A DNA stretch of 64,000 nt from Colimorpha sp045597945 (GCA_045597945.1 JAZLLD010000035.1:1-64000), one strand, 5' to 3'; numbered from the stretch's first letter, positions 26,454 through 35,295 are shown. The notes: generated from the letters alone by a model not told the origin. Numbers and translations: made by a program.

Positions 26454-28535
26454 TTACTCATCATCCACCCCTTCTTGATCGGAGCGGAATTCAAATACCA
26501 ATTCAGAGGTTGGGATATTGCATTCTGCAAACATACCATTAAGTATGCTGATCTTTGTAGCAGTACTATTATCCGTCCAAACATACATATTTGGTGCAAG
26601 TTCACGCCTCCACGACTCGGGCATTGTATAGAAACCACATTTCTCGTTGGCACACAGCCATTCCAATGTCGAACGCTTCTCGAGTAAAATGTGTCCACAT
26701 ACCTGCACAAGCATTTCTTTCCATGTATTGACCGTATATCTCACTCCATGAAGAATGTACGCTTGCAACTTTTTTCCTGTAAACTCAAAGTCCTCGTCAT
26801 CGAGAGATGCAGATTCTGCTTCTTGCTTCGTAACTTCAAAACAGGTTGTAGGCATAGGCCATAGGTTCATGAAAATCTGTAGCAACTCTTGCTGTCGTTG
26901 CTTCAGTTCCATTTCTGTCCATTGTTCGCAACTCTTCACATAGTTGTTCAAGCGGAAAGCACTATCCTTGAAGCCTTTTTCCATATCCCTCTTCTTTGCA
27001 AAAGTCAGATTGCTATACTGAGAGTTGTATCCCGTCAATGTGAGATTTGCCATAGTATGCAGATATTGCTGATGTATCCGTTCCCATTCATCGCCTAAAG
27101 CCGCCTTCCATTCGTCCGAAAGGGTTTGAGGCATAATGTGTTCAATCGTGATGTTCTTCTCTGTCAATTCCTTCACAACATCATGACGCTCGTTGTTGTC
27201 GCGGTTTTCCATACGTTCCAAGATGAACATACGCTGGTTCACTGGCATCTTATACACCTGTCGTAAAATGAAATCGCCAGCCACTTCCTCGTCAGTTGGG
27301 AACACCGACGAACGACCTTTCTTCAGTAATACATAAGTCAACACTTCGAGATACGAAGGAATGCTGTCGCTCCCAGCCTTGCTGATATGGTTCAGTACAT
27401 CACGATGAAGTGTGGCAAACACCTTGTTGAGAGCATTTGAAGGCAGATTACAGATTATTCTTCGAGCCCAATATGCTTCTACTACGTCTATCACCTTGTA
27501 TATTTCTTTTTCCGACAAACTTTCTATCGAGGCGTAATCAAAGAAGGCCATAAAGAACGGATATGCAATCGTAGAATCCAAGGTACGAAGTTGGTTCAGT
27601 TTCCTGTTCAGCTTGTCGGTTCCAATCTGTGCATTATCTATTAGGCTATAAATGCGTGCATAGTGATGCATGTCTTCAAGCAAAGCGGCTCTACTTATGC
27701 CCGCATTTTCTGCATATTCTTTGAAGATGAAATAGATTCTATCAATACGCCCAATTTTACCTTGTTTCATGGTGAGGTAGTCACGAACGAAAGAAGATGG
27801 CTCGTACTTCGTAAATTCTTCGATAGGATTCCAGAAACGAGAATACAAGTCGTCTTGCTCTGCAGGAGCCAACGACATTAGCAGATAGTTGCGTATCTTA
27901 TCTGCTTCGCTCAGGTCAAGTCCAGTAGAGTTAAGGCTCTCAAAGATAAGCTGAGGGTCATCATCTTCATCCAAACGGATGTTGATTACTTCCAGTTTCT
28001 TTATTGTCTCGAACAACTCGTCAAGTGTGAGTCCACAATGTATGATTTTGTCGAAGAAGAAATCATAGTTGCGAGTTACATTTGACTCTTTGATGTATTG
28101 ATCCTTTGGCTTGTACAGCAAAGCATCGAATGCCTGCATATCTTTCTTGATGGGCTTCAACTTAACCTTGCGTTCATCCTCTTGGTATTCATCCACAAGG
28201 TAACGCTTGAAGATTTTCTCCACAAGCTTAGCGTCATCAGCTTCAATCAAGCCTTCCTTCTTTGCATTAACCATGGCAATGAGCATCAGCGAAACGGTTG
28301 TGATTCGCTGCTGCCCATCAATGATGTATCGATCTTCTGTACCCGACTGAATACTTGACACGATGCTACCAAAGAAATGACTCTTTCGGTCACTCTTGTG
28401 GAGCTTTATCAAATCCTGGAACAACTGTTCGCAATTATCCTCTTTCCAATCGTAATTGCGCTGATATAGCGGTATGATAAATCTCTTGTCCGATCCATCA
28501 AAGAACTTTATTAGTGGTTGAGCGTCACCTTTCAT
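26454..28535 (-). CDS. DUF262/DUF1524 protein, GmrSD-like restriction endonuclease family
   Basis: This 693-residue protein has the N-terminal ParB/Srx-like DUF262 domain (IPLYQRNYDW about 22-31, then DGQQRITT about 73-80, and FESLNSTGLDLSEADKIRNYLLM) and a C-terminal HNH-type DUF1524 nuclease (EHIMPQTLSDEW, then the asparagine-rich NLTLTGYNSQYSN). This is the fused form of GmrS and GmrD, a type IV restriction enzyme that attacks modified phage DNA using NTP. After DUF1524 there is an extra region of about 120 residues (VRYTVNTWKEMLVQVCGHIL) that looks like a RAMA-type DNA-modification reader. Motifs are intact, so it is probably active. Confidence 0.85.
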   Translation of the reverse strand: MKGDAQPLIKFFDGSDKRFIIPLYQRNYDWKEDNCEQLFQDLIKLHKSDRKSHFFGSIVSSIQSGTEDRYIIDGQQRITTVSLMLIAMVNAKKEGLIEADDAKLVEKIFKRYLVDEYQEDERKVKLKPIKKDMQAFDALLYKPKDQYIKESNVTRNYDFFFDKIIHCGLTLDELFETIKKLEVINIRLDEDDDPQLIFESLNSTGLDLSEADKIRNYLLMSLAPAEQDDLYSRFWNPIEEFTKYEPSSFVRDYLTMKQGKIGRIDRIYFIFKEYAENAGISRAALLEDMHHYARIYSLIDNAQIGTDKLNRKLNQLRTLDSTIAYPFFMAFFDYASIESLSEKEIYKVIDVVEAYWARRIICNLPSNALNKVFATLHRDVLNHISKAGSDSIPSYLEVLTYVLLKKGRSSVFPTDEEVAGDFILRQVYKMPVNQRMFILERMENRDNNERHDVVKELTEKNITIEHIMPQTLSDEWKAALGDEWERIHQQYLHTMANLTLTGYNSQYSNLTFAKKRDMEKGFKDSAFRLNNYVKSCEQWTEMELKQRQQELLQIFMNLWPMPTTCFEVTKQEAESASLDDEDFEFTGKKLQAYILHGVRYTVNTWKEMLVQVCGHILLEKRSTLEWLCANEKCGFYTMPESWRRELAPNMYVWTDNSTATKISILNGMFAECNIPTSELVFEFRSDQEGVDDE

Positions 28536-28539
28536 TCTA

Positions 28540-28725
28540 TTATGCTTCTTGTCTTTCTAAAATTTCTTTAAGTCTATTGAAAACTGGGTAAAATGCTGAA
28601 AAAACCATATTGTCGAATGGTGCAGTTTTTTCCAACACATTTTTTGCAAAGTCTTCTTTAGACAATGCTAAACTATTCCCATCTATTTCATAACTCTGTT
28701 CCAAACTAGTATTGTCTAATTTCAA
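28540..28725 (-). CDS. Short ORF ahead of the DUF262 gene (61 aa)
   Basis: This frame ends four bases before the DUF262 ATG, as a coupled upstream gene would. Its only available start is TTG at 28725, because an in-frame stop lies two codons earlier. The product is acidic, helical and without family resemblance (ending RLKEILERQEA). The start region overlaps a perfect hairpin (TAATTTCAAT / ATTGAAATTA, 28718-28740). It may be the 3' end of a lost gene or a short leader peptide. Confidence 0.35.
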   Translation of the reverse strand: MKLDNTSLEQSYEIDGNSLALSKEDFAKNVLEKTAPFDNMVFSAFYPVFNRLKEILERQEA

Positions 28726-28841
28726 TTTTTATTGAAATTAACGAAGAATCAATCATAATATTGTGGTACAATGAAAATATAAGGCATTCTTTGATGCGGG
28801 CTTGCAATTGAGAACCGAAGATGGTTGAAAGGCAATATGGC

Positions 28842-29714
28842 TTACTCTTCCCCCAGTTGTGCGGCCAACATCTCGGGCGAGGAGTATTGGGCGAAGAGGG
28901 TGCTATCGGAGAGGAGGAGTTGCTGGCGGGAGGCACGGAGGCCGGACTTGTTTTTGCGGATGTGAACCAGCGCACCGGCATAGTAGGTTTGTGCGTATGG
29001 ACTTTCGGATATAATGGGCGAGAAACACAGCATTCCATCACTGACTGCCAGCGGGTTGCGTGCCGCGGCCCATAATTGACTTCTGACTAATTTGTCTAGA
29101 TTATCATCACAGCCTCGGTCCATCGGAATTCGGAATACGTGGAATCTAAGGTCAGTCAAGTTCGGCTCAGATTCTTCGGGTGCGTCCGGATTCCGCAAAG
29201 ATTGCTCACCGACAATCACCTGCAGGCTATCGCCATACTCCCATCCGGCATTATTGCGCACAATAGCATTGGCCAAGTCGCACACCCGGGTTTGCTCGGA
29301 TATTGTCAGTTCGCCCACATTCAAATCCGAACAATACATTTCATTCTCATACGAATATCCGATAGGCTGGAGCGTACCGCTAGACACGACCATCGGAGCC
29401 AACACACCCGAGTTATTAGCACCATGAGACGTAATCCACGCATGGTTGGGCAGAACCAAGTTGGCACCCCTGAAAACATGGCAGGCACGGCGAGCACCGG
29501 AAGCCTCTTCGAAATTCTCCTTCAAACAGTCCTTCAGCAACCTATAAGTCAGCAAGATATTATTCAGTTTCATTCTTTGCACCAACTGCTTGCGAGTCTT
29601 ATCATCGTGAAAAGAGCCGGGCAGCTCCGACACAACTGTTACATCACCTACCTGGCTGTATTTCAAGCCGCCAACTTTGCCGCTCAGGGCCGGTCCATTT
29701 TTGAGTATTGCCAT
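28842..29714 (-). CDS. DUF6266-like protein
   Basis: This 290-residue protein is best started at 29714 (MAILKNGPALSGKVGGLKYS), not at the open upstream codon at 29780, because the glycine-rich start is the landmark of the DUF6266 family. No signal peptide or membrane span is evident. The sequence alternates short beta stretches (TVVSELPGS, SLQVIVGEQSLR) with no catalytic motif. DUF6266 proteins are restricted to Bacteroidota and are of unknown function. It is isolated: the M64 gene upstream has its own terminator, and a hairpin separates it from the DUF262 block. Confidence 0.6.
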   Translation of the reverse strand: MAILKNGPALSGKVGGLKYSQVGDVTVVSELPGSFHDDKTRKQLVQRMKLNNILLTYRLLKDCLKENFEEASGARRACHVFRGANLVLPNHAWITSHGANNSGVLAPMVVSSGTLQPIGYSYENEMYCSDLNVGELTISEQTRVCDLANAIVRNNAGWEYGDSLQVIVGEQSLRNPDAPEESEPNLTDLRFHVFRIPMDRGCDDNLDKLVRSQLWAAARNPLAVSDGMLCFSPIISESPYAQTYYAGALVHIRKNKSGLRASRQQLLLSDSTLFAQYSSPEMLAAQLGEE

Positions 29715-29847
29715 ATTAAAACGTATTGATCTATAAGTTCCATTATCAAACACCATGCCAGAGGCCAATCTGTCGCACAACCGGCCAACAGCTTTCGCAT
29801 TTCAGTCATTCTGTCACCATCGCAAACTCATTGCATCCTCATTCAAC

Positions 29848-29889
29848 GAATGAAGTTGCAATGAACTTGGAATGAAGTTGCAATGAAGA
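29848..29889. repeat. 18-base direct repeat
   Basis: GAATGAAGTTGCAATGAA occurs twice, separated by four bases, with further partial ATGAAGTTGCAA words. It lies between the DUF6266-like gene and the M64 terminator. It is too short to be a CRISPR, and no function is evident. Confidence 0.5.
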
Positions 29890-29943
29890 TACAACGAAAT
29901 ATCCATGAACGAAAAGCAAGGATAATCCAACTCTAATATGACA

Positions 29944-29979
29944 AATTATCCGCCGCAAAATTCTTTGCGGCGGATAATT
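29944..29979 (-). terminator. Terminator after the M64 peptidase gene
   Basis: A perfect 16-base inverted repeat (AATTATCCGCCGCAAA / TTTGCGGCGGATAATT) with a four-base loop lies 20 bases after the stop codon. The stem is very stable, but the T-tract is weak. Confidence 0.8.
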
Positions 29980-29999
29980 ATAGATGGCCGAAATCGGAG

Positions 30000-31307
30000 T
30001 TATTTGGTGTAGAGGTCGAAGACCTCGTTCAGCCGCTGGGCGCACACGGGGCAGAAGGGGGCGTAGTCGCGCATCATGCAGCGCATGGTGGGGCGGTAGA
30101 TGCCCTTGGAGTGGTAGCCGGCACCTTCGTAAACGCCAAGGGGGCCACACTGGTTGCGGGGCACGTTGTTGTCGGCAGGGGTGGGAATGGCGGCGTCCTT
30201 GGGCAGCATGGCCTTCCACTTCTGGTCGAAATGGACGAGGGTGGTGATGTTGGGCTCGGTGGGCTCGGTGGTGGAAGAGTGGGTGTCGGCATAGCTGAGG
30301 TCCTCATCGACATATTCGTCGGCCAGGCCGCCGATGCTGTGGCCCAGCTCGTGGGGGAGCACCATGCCGGCCATGCGGTTGAGGGAGCTCATGGCGTAGT
30401 AGTTGTAGATGCCGCCACCGCCGTAGGTCTCGCTGTTGGCCATGATGATGATGTGGTCGCAGGGTGTGATGCCGATGGCGTCGTGGAGGCGGAAGAGGTG
30501 CATGGTCATGAGGTAGCGGTCGGCACCAAAGGTGTTGTAGCTGGAACCCACAAGGCTGCGGACAAAGATGCCTTTGTTGGGGTCGGTGATGCCCGACTCG
30601 CGCCCGGTGGCGGGGATGCCCCAGACGTTGAAATCGTCTTTGCGGCTGGCAAAGGGTTCCTGGCCGAGGAGGTACTGGCAGAATTTCTGCAGGTCGGCGC
30701 GCATCTTGGCGGTGTCGGCAGGGCCATAGCCTTCGGGCACGATGACGACATCAACTTTCTGATGCACATCGCCCATGAACTGAAGCTCTATGGGCTCGAC
30801 GACACTGATCATGACACATTCGCGCTGGCGCAGGGCACGGAGACGCTCCTCGGGGTTGTAGCGCACTACCGACTGGGTGAAGAATTTCTGGTCGGCGCCA
30901 CGCTCTTCCCAACAGATGTCTACCGGACGTTTGGGCCAGGGCAGGCGCACGACTTCCTCAAAGAACTGGATGCTGTCTTTGCCTTCAGGGGTGTCGCGAT
31001 ATTCGTTGAAGAGGCTGTTGAAGCAGCGGGAGTAGATGACACGGCCACTTTTAGCATCTTTCATCACGACGCGGAAAAAACCGTTGTCGAAAGGGTCGAT
31101 GAGCTGGGTGAGGGAGCCCGACCATTGCGGAAGGCGTACGTCGTAGGCACCCAGAACGGTGTCGGACTGACGGTTGCCAGCGCGCTGATAGTCGATACGC
31201 AGGGTGGCATCTTCAAAATACTTGGAAAACTTGACTTTCTGGGCCATGAGCGCATTGCCGCCAAATACGGAAATGGCAAGGATTAGGACGATAAAAATTC
31301 TTTTCAT
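30000..31307 (-). CDS. Secreted M64 family (IgA-type) metallopeptidase
   Basis: This 435-residue protein is started at 31307 (MKRIFIVLILAISVFGGNAL), which gives a normal signal peptide; the longer frame to 31418 adds only an unconserved extension. The zinc site HELGHSIGGLADEY is intact: two histidines, the catalytic Glu and a downstream acidic residue typical of M64. The N-terminal 130 residues form a beta domain (KYFEDATLRIDYQRAGN) that precedes the catalytic domain in Bacteroidota members. The type enzyme cleaves IgA in a Clostridium; gut Bacteroidota homologs have unproven substrates. It is a candidate host-interaction enzyme. Confidence 0.9.
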   Translation of the reverse strand: MKRIFIVLILAISVFGGNALMAQKVKFSKYFEDATLRIDYQRAGNRQSDTVLGAYDVRLPQWSGSLTQLIDPFDNGFFRVVMKDAKSGRVIYSRCFNSLFNEYRDTPEGKDSIQFFEEVVRLPWPKRPVDICWEERGADQKFFTQSVVRYNPEERLRALRQRECVMISVVEPIELQFMGDVHQKVDVVIVPEGYGPADTAKMRADLQKFCQYLLGQEPFASRKDDFNVWGIPATGRESGITDPNKGIFVRSLVGSSYNTFGADRYLMTMHLFRLHDAIGITPCDHIIIMANSETYGGGGIYNYYAMSSLNRMAGMVLPHELGHSIGGLADEYVDEDLSYADTHSSTTEPTEPNITTLVHFDQKWKAMLPKDAAIPTPADNNVPRNQCGPLGVYEGAGYHSKGIYRPTMRCMMRDYAPFCPVCAQRLNEVFDLYTK

Positions 31308-31530
31308 AAAGTTGTCTCTTAAATTTATCTCTAAAAATTCAACAATCGGCATTGGCACTTCCCGAGGGCTGACCGGCTCGGGCCGACCGCAGCCTGGCAA
31401 TAAATTAATCTGTTGCACAATAATAATTTACGACAGCATCAACGGATGGTTTACGATGTTTTTCGCTTCAATCCGAGATGGCAATTAGCCGTTGCCATAA
31501 TTAAAGGAAACGATATTTAATAAAAAAAAG

Positions 31531-31561
31531 TATTCCAATTCATAAAAAGTTTGTACTTTTG
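31531..31561 (+). promoter_or_regulatory. Promoter of the Sua5-family gene
   Basis: TACTTTTG at 31554-31561 fits the Bacteroidota -7 box. The -33 region near 31531 (TATTCC) is weak. The transcript would start around 31568, only a few bases before the ATG at 31571, so the mRNA would be almost leaderless. Confidence 0.55.
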
Positions 31562-31570
31562 CACTCTGTT

Positions 31571-32191
31571 ATGATAACAAAAATTTATCCAGACAACCCG
31601 AACACCCGCGAGGTGCGCAAAGTGGCCGATGTGCTGAATGAAGGTGGTATTGCGATTGTTCCGACCGACACGATATACGCCTTTGTGTGCAGCATGGAGT
31701 GGAAACGCTCGGTGGAAACGATTGCGCAGCTGAAGGGTTTTTCGCTGAAGAAGGCGCGATATTCGCTGCTTTGCTCGTCGCTGAGCATGGCATCGGAGTA
31801 TGTGCGCCCGATGGACAGGGAGACTTTCGCACTGCTGAAGGACTGCCTCCCCGGCCCTTACACTTTTGTGATGGACGCCAACAACAATGTGCAGCGCAAT
31901 TATCTGAACCCCAACAAGACTATCGGCATCCGCGTGCCGGACAACGGTGTGCTGCAGGCCATCGTGGAGGAGGTGGGATGCCCGCTGATCGGCACATCGG
32001 TGCGCAGGCTGGACGAGGAGATTGAGACGGAGTATCTGACCGACCCCGAGCTGATTCATGAGCTGTTCGGCAACCGGGTGGACTTGGTGGTGGACGGCGG
32101 CTACGGCGACGACCAGCCTTCGACGGTGGTGGATTGCTCGGGCGGCGGACTGGAGGTGCTGCGCTACGGCAAGGGACCGCTGGACTTGTAG
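31571..32191 (+). CDS. Threonylcarbamoyl-AMP synthase (Sua5/YrdC/YwlC family)
   Basis: This 206-residue protein belongs to the YrdC fold that makes threonylcarbamoyl-AMP from threonine, bicarbonate and ATP for the t6A37 modification of tRNA. A TTG start at 31559 is possible in frame but overlaps the promoter, so ATG 31571 (MITKIYPDN) is preferred. Family features are the N-terminal GGIAIVPTDTIYAF, the KGF..KK segment and the core SLLCSSLSMASEYVRP. It is YciO-like in length, lacking the C-terminal Sua5 domain. A second, canonical YrdC could exist elsewhere in the genome. It is first in a plus-strand run ending with panC. Confidence 0.85.
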   Translation: MITKIYPDNPNTREVRKVADVLNEGGIAIVPTDTIYAFVCSMEWKRSVETIAQLKGFSLKKARYSLLCSSLSMASEYVRPMDRETFALLKDCLPGPYTFVMDANNNVQRNYLNPNKTIGIRVPDNGVLQAIVEEVGCPLIGTSVRRLDEEIETEYLTDPELIHELFGNRVDLVVDGGYGDDQPSTVVDCSGGGLEVLRYGKGPLDL

Positions 32192-32254
32192 CCGGGCGGC
32201 AGCAGGCTCGGCCCGCGCAAAATTGTGATATTGTACTATTAAATATACTGAGCG

Positions 32255-32959
32255 ATGACGAACAACGAAGAGTGCCTGATTTGCGGCGCGCCGCTGCAAT
32301 ACCTGGACCACACCGAGACGATGGAATGCGCGATATGCAAGCAGCCGTCGGCGTCGAACGTGCGCTGCGCCAACGGCCACTATGTGTGCGACAGGTGCCA
32401 CACGTCGGGCGTGGAGTCGATAGTGGCGGTGTGCCTGGCCAGCGAGTCGAAGAACGCGGTGGAGATTTTCGAGCGGCTGGTGTCGATGCCGTTCTGCTAT
32501 ATGCACGGCCCCGAGCACCACATCATCGTGGGCGCGGCACTGCTGACGGCCTTCCACAACGCCGGCGGCGAGGCCAACCTGCGGCAGGCGCTGCCGGAGA
32601 TGGTACGCCGCGGGAAGCAGGTGCCGGGCGGAGCGTGCGGCAACTGGGGCGCCTGCGGAGCCGCCATCAGCGCGGGCACCTTCGCCGCACTGGCCACCAA
32701 GAGCACGCCCCTGGCCACCGAGGCCTGGCGCCTGAGCAACCTGGCCACGGCCCAGGCCCTGACAAGCATCAGCCAGCACGGCGGCCCGCGCTGCTGCAAG
32801 CGCGACTCGTACAAGGCGCTGCTGAGCGCCACGGCTTTTGCCAAGAACGAGCTGGGCGTGGCAATGGAGCTGACGGAGCCCGTCTGCTCGCGGCACATGA
32901 AGAACAACCAGTGCCTGCGAGGCGGCTGCCCTTTCTTCCCGAAGGACGGCCAACAATGA
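32255..32959 (+). CDS. Cysteine-rich DUF5714 protein
   Basis: This 234-residue protein resembles the DUF5714 family. The N-terminus has zinc-ribbon-like pairs (CLICGAPL, CAICKQ, CANGHYVCDRCH). The body has conserved PEHHIIVGAALLTA and GNWGACGAAISAG. Near the end is CSRHMKNNQCLRGGCPFF. The spread of 14 or so cysteines suggests bound zinc or an Fe-S cluster. Some family members sit with radical SAM genes, but none is adjacent here. Its reaction is unknown. It begins 63 bases after the Sua5-family gene and lies 28 bases before the holin-like gene. Confidence 0.65.
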   Translation: MTNNEECLICGAPLQYLDHTETMECAICKQPSASNVRCANGHYVCDRCHTSGVESIVAVCLASESKNAVEIFERLVSMPFCYMHGPEHHIIVGAALLTAFHNAGGEANLRQALPEMVRRGKQVPGGACGNWGACGAAISAGTFAALATKSTPLATEAWRLSNLATAQALTSISQHGGPRCCKRDSYKALLSATAFAKNELGVAMELTEPVCSRHMKNNQCLRGGCPFFPKDGQQ

Positions 32960-32987
32960 GAAGTAGAATTATTAAAACAAGATAGCT

Positions 32988-33491
32988 TTGAAGACAATTA
33001 AGATTACATCTAAGTCATATTCCGGCCCTTGGGGCTTTTTGGCACAGCTGGTGGTGATGACGCTGGCCGTGATTCTGGCACAGTATATCCTGCCGGGGGT
33101 GCACATCAACTCGCTGAAGACGGCCGTGCTGACCGCCCTGGTGATTGCGCTGCTGAACAATTTCATCCGCCCGATACTGATTGTGCTGACGCTGCCGTTC
33201 ACGATTTTCAGCATGGGGCTGTTCCTGTTCATAGTCAACGCCATCATCATCGAAATGGCCTCGGGACTAGTGGCAGGCTTCGAGGTGAAGAGCTTTTTTA
33301 ATGCCCTGCTGTTCAGCCTGCTGCTTACCGCACTGAACTATATTCTGGAGATCCCCAACCGACTGATGCGACGCCCGGAATACCAGCAGTCGGAGTCGGG
33401 GAATTTTGACTCTCACGTGGATACGGACGAGGACGGATATACTCCGTACGAGGAAGTTGAGACGAATATTAACGATAAAGAAGAAAACTAA
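32988..33491 (+). CDS. Holin-like (phage holin 4 family) membrane protein
   Basis: This 167-residue protein starts with TTG at 32988. It has three or four transmembrane helices (about 18-40, 42-65, 70-95 and 103-125) and the FIRPILIVLTLPFTIFSMGLFLFIVNA signature of the Phage_holin_4_2 (mttA/Hcf106-unrelated) chromosomal family, whose function is unknown despite the name. The acidic tail of about 40 residues (GNFDSHVDTDEDGY) is cytoplasmic and unconserved. It is seven bases upstream of panC, so the two are co-transcribed. Confidence 0.8.
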   Translation: MKTIKITSKSYSGPWGFLAQLVVMTLAVILAQYILPGVHINSLKTAVLTALVIALLNNFIRPILIVLTLPFTIFSMGLFLFIVNAIIIEMASGLVAGFEVKSFFNALLFSLLLTALNYILEIPNRLMRRPEYQQSESGNFDSHVDTDEDGYTPYEEVETNINDKEEN

Positions 33492-33498
33492 CTATATC

Positions 33499-34368
33499 AT
33501 GCAAACCCTTACTACTGTAGCCGCGCTGACCGCAGCTATACAAGAAGCTAAAAAAGCAAACAAGACCATCGGCCTGGTGCCCACCATGGGCGCCCTGCAC
33601 GAAGGCCATCTTTCGCTCATCGAACGTGCACGCAAAGAGAACGACCTGGTGGTCGTATCGGTATTTGTGAACCCCATCCAGTTCAACAACAAGGAGGATC
33701 TGGCAAAATATCCCCGCACGGTGGAGGCCGACTGCGAGAAGCTGGAGAAGGCCGGTGCCGACATCGCTTTTGTGCCCTCGGTAGAGGAGATGTACCCCGA
33801 ACCCGTGGAGACAGTGTATCATTTCGGCGCTATCGAGGAGGTGATGGAAGGCCCTCGCCGTCCGGGTCACTTCTCGGGTGTTGCCGTGGTGGTGCGTCGC
33901 CTGTTCGACCTCACCCAGCCCAACCGCGCTTATTTTGGCGAGAAAGACTTCCAGCAGATTGCCATCATCCGCAACCTTCTGGAGCAGATTAAATATCCCA
34001 TCGAGCTTGTCCCCTGCCCCATCGTCCGCGCCGAAGACGGCCTGGCACTGAGCAGCCGCAATATGCGCCTGAGTGCCGAAGCTCGCGCCGTAGCGCCCAA
34101 CATCTATGCCACCCTGGAGCAAGCCGTAGAGATGAGCGAATGCGAGGATGTGGAGAGTGTGCACGACTTTGTGATGGAGACTCTCTCTTCTTTCCACGAG
34201 GTGAACGGCATCGACGAAAGCCTCAAATTTGAGCCCGAATATTTTGAGATTGTGGACGACACGACCCTGCAGCCCGTGACCGAATGGGACGGCGAGCACG
34301 GCGTGGTAGGCTGCATCACGGTGTGGCTCACCGGCGTACGCCTGATAGACATGGTACGCTTCCGCTAG
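33499..34368 (+). CDS. panC: Pantothenate synthetase
   Basis: This 289-residue enzyme condenses pantoate with beta-alanine using ATP, the last step of vitamin B5 synthesis. The start at 33499 (MQTLTTVAALTAAI) is used because the open frame upstream overlaps the previous gene. The nucleotide-binding HxGH-type motif is in PTMGALHEGHLSLI, the KMSKS-like region in GEKDFQQIAIIRNL, and the substrate loop in ALSSRNMRLS. Length is typical. panB is not adjacent. A hairpin terminator follows. Confidence 0.97.
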   Translation: MQTLTTVAALTAAIQEAKKANKTIGLVPTMGALHEGHLSLIERARKENDLVVVSVFVNPIQFNNKEDLAKYPRTVEADCEKLEKAGADIAFVPSVEEMYPEPVETVYHFGAIEEVMEGPRRPGHFSGVAVVVRRLFDLTQPNRAYFGEKDFQQIAIIRNLLEQIKYPIELVPCPIVRAEDGLALSSRNMRLSAEARAVAPNIYATLEQAVEMSECEDVESVHDFVMETLSSFHEVNGIDESLKFEPEYFEIVDDTTLQPVTEWDGEHGVVGCITVWLTGVRLIDMVRFR

Positions 34369-34390
34369 AATTAATATTCATTGAAATATC

Positions 34391-34430
34391 AAAGGCGAGA
34401 GTATTTGCTCTCGCCTCTGCTGTCTTTCAC
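34391..34430 (+). terminator. Terminator after panC
   Basis: The arms GGCGAGAG (34394-34401) and CTCTCGCC (34408-34415) flank a six-base loop and are followed by a pyrimidine-rich tail, 25 bases after the panC stop. Confidence 0.75.
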
Positions 34431-34498
34431 CCCCAAAAAGACACACACATAGTTAATTTATTTCACGCCAAATATTTCTTTTACTATATAATACTAAA

Positions 34499-34879
34499 TC
34501 ATTTACGTGTTATCACCCAGAAACCCACCATCAGTCCTACACCCACTATATAAGCCACAAGGTCTTGCCACATAAACCCTTGTCCGAGCAGCATGTGGCC
34601 GACAAATGTGTTGCGAAACCGGCACAGCCACTCCCAGCGGAGGAGCTGAGAGAATTCGACGGCAAAGGAGATGCAGAGTGCCGTGGCAACGACGAGTAGC
34701 GTCCGCCAACGGACAAAAAGAAGTCTGACGAAGCAGAACACCATCATGGTCCAGAACATGTCGCCCACGCTGTTGGGCAGCCAAGCCACACGGCGGGAGA
34801 GCAAGCCAAGGGCTATGATTGCCACCAAGGCTAGCAGATAACGGCCCCTAGTGCGTCCGATTGGCATTGTGGCGTTCAT
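34499..34879 (-). CDS. DUF2809-like membrane protein
   Basis: This 126-residue protein has three to four hydrophobic helices. The stretch GDMFWTMMVFCFVRLLFVRWR and the central FAVEFSQLLRWEWLCRFRN match the DUF2809 (VanZ-related) pattern, in which an Glu-Phe-Ser-Gln core recurs. Its ATG overlaps the aroQ TGA (ATGA, 34876-34879), so it is translated after aroQ. No function is known. Confidence 0.65.
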   Translation of the reverse strand: MNATMPIGRTRGRYLLALVAIIALGLLSRRVAWLPNSVGDMFWTMMVFCFVRLLFVRWRTLLVVATALCISFAVEFSQLLRWEWLCRFRNTFVGHMLLGQGFMWQDLVAYIVGVGLMVGFWVITRK

Positions 34880-35295
34880 TGCAGGAGGTATTCGACGGCA
34901 AGGCGATAGCCGGGAAGACCGAGGCCGCATATGATGCCTTTGGCCACGGGCGAGATGAGGGAATGGTGGCGATATTCCTCGCGGGCAAAGATGTTGCTGA
35001 TATGCACTTCCACCACGGGAGCGGCAACGGCGGCTATGGCATCGTGGATGGCCACGGAGGTATGGCTATAGCCTCCGGCATTGAGGATGATTCCATCATA
35101 AGAAAAGCCGACTTCCTGAATCTTGTTGATCAGTTCGCCCTCGACATTGCTCTGATAGTAATCAATCTGCAAGTCGGGGAACGACTGGCGGAGCTGGGCG
35201 AGGTAGTCCTCAAAAGTCTGAGAGCCGTAGACATCGGGTTCGCGAACGCCGAGGAGGTTGAGGTTGGGACCGTTGATGATGATAATCTTCTTCAT
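34876..35295 (-). CDS. aroQ: 3-dehydroquinate dehydratase, type II
   Basis: This 139-residue enzyme of the shikimate pathway removes water from 3-dehydroquinate. The start at 35295 (MKKIIIINGPNLNLLG) is typical; the open frame to 35343 adds an unconserved extension. Motifs are GPNLNLLGVREPDVYG, with the active-site region, NAGGYSHTSVAIHDA and VHISNIFAREEYRH. Type II enzymes are small dodecamers, and the length agrees. A strong terminator separates it from gdhA, so it has its own promoter. Confidence 0.95.
   Translation of the reverse strand: MKKIIIINGPNLNLLGVREPDVYGSQTFEDYLAQLRQSFPDLQIDYYQSNVEGELINKIQEVGFSYDGIILNAGGYSHTSVAIHDAIAAVAAPVVEVHISNIFAREEYRHHSLISPVAKGIICGLGLPGYRLAVEYLLQ

Noticed and set aside
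28706..29075. Frames beside the DUF6266-like gene on both strands
   Set aside because: They overlap the better-supported minus-strand gene or the AT-rich gap and have no conserved features.
30111..31286. A 391-residue open frame antisense to the M64 peptidase
   Set aside because: The minus strand has the HELGHSIGG zinc motif and signal peptide; the plus frame is low-complexity Val/Gly/Asp.
31517..32956. A 479-residue open frame antisense to the Sua5-family and DUF5714 genes
   Set aside because: It overlaps two recognisable genes on the other strand and is rich in His/Arg/Ala, typical of the complement of GC-rich coding sequence.
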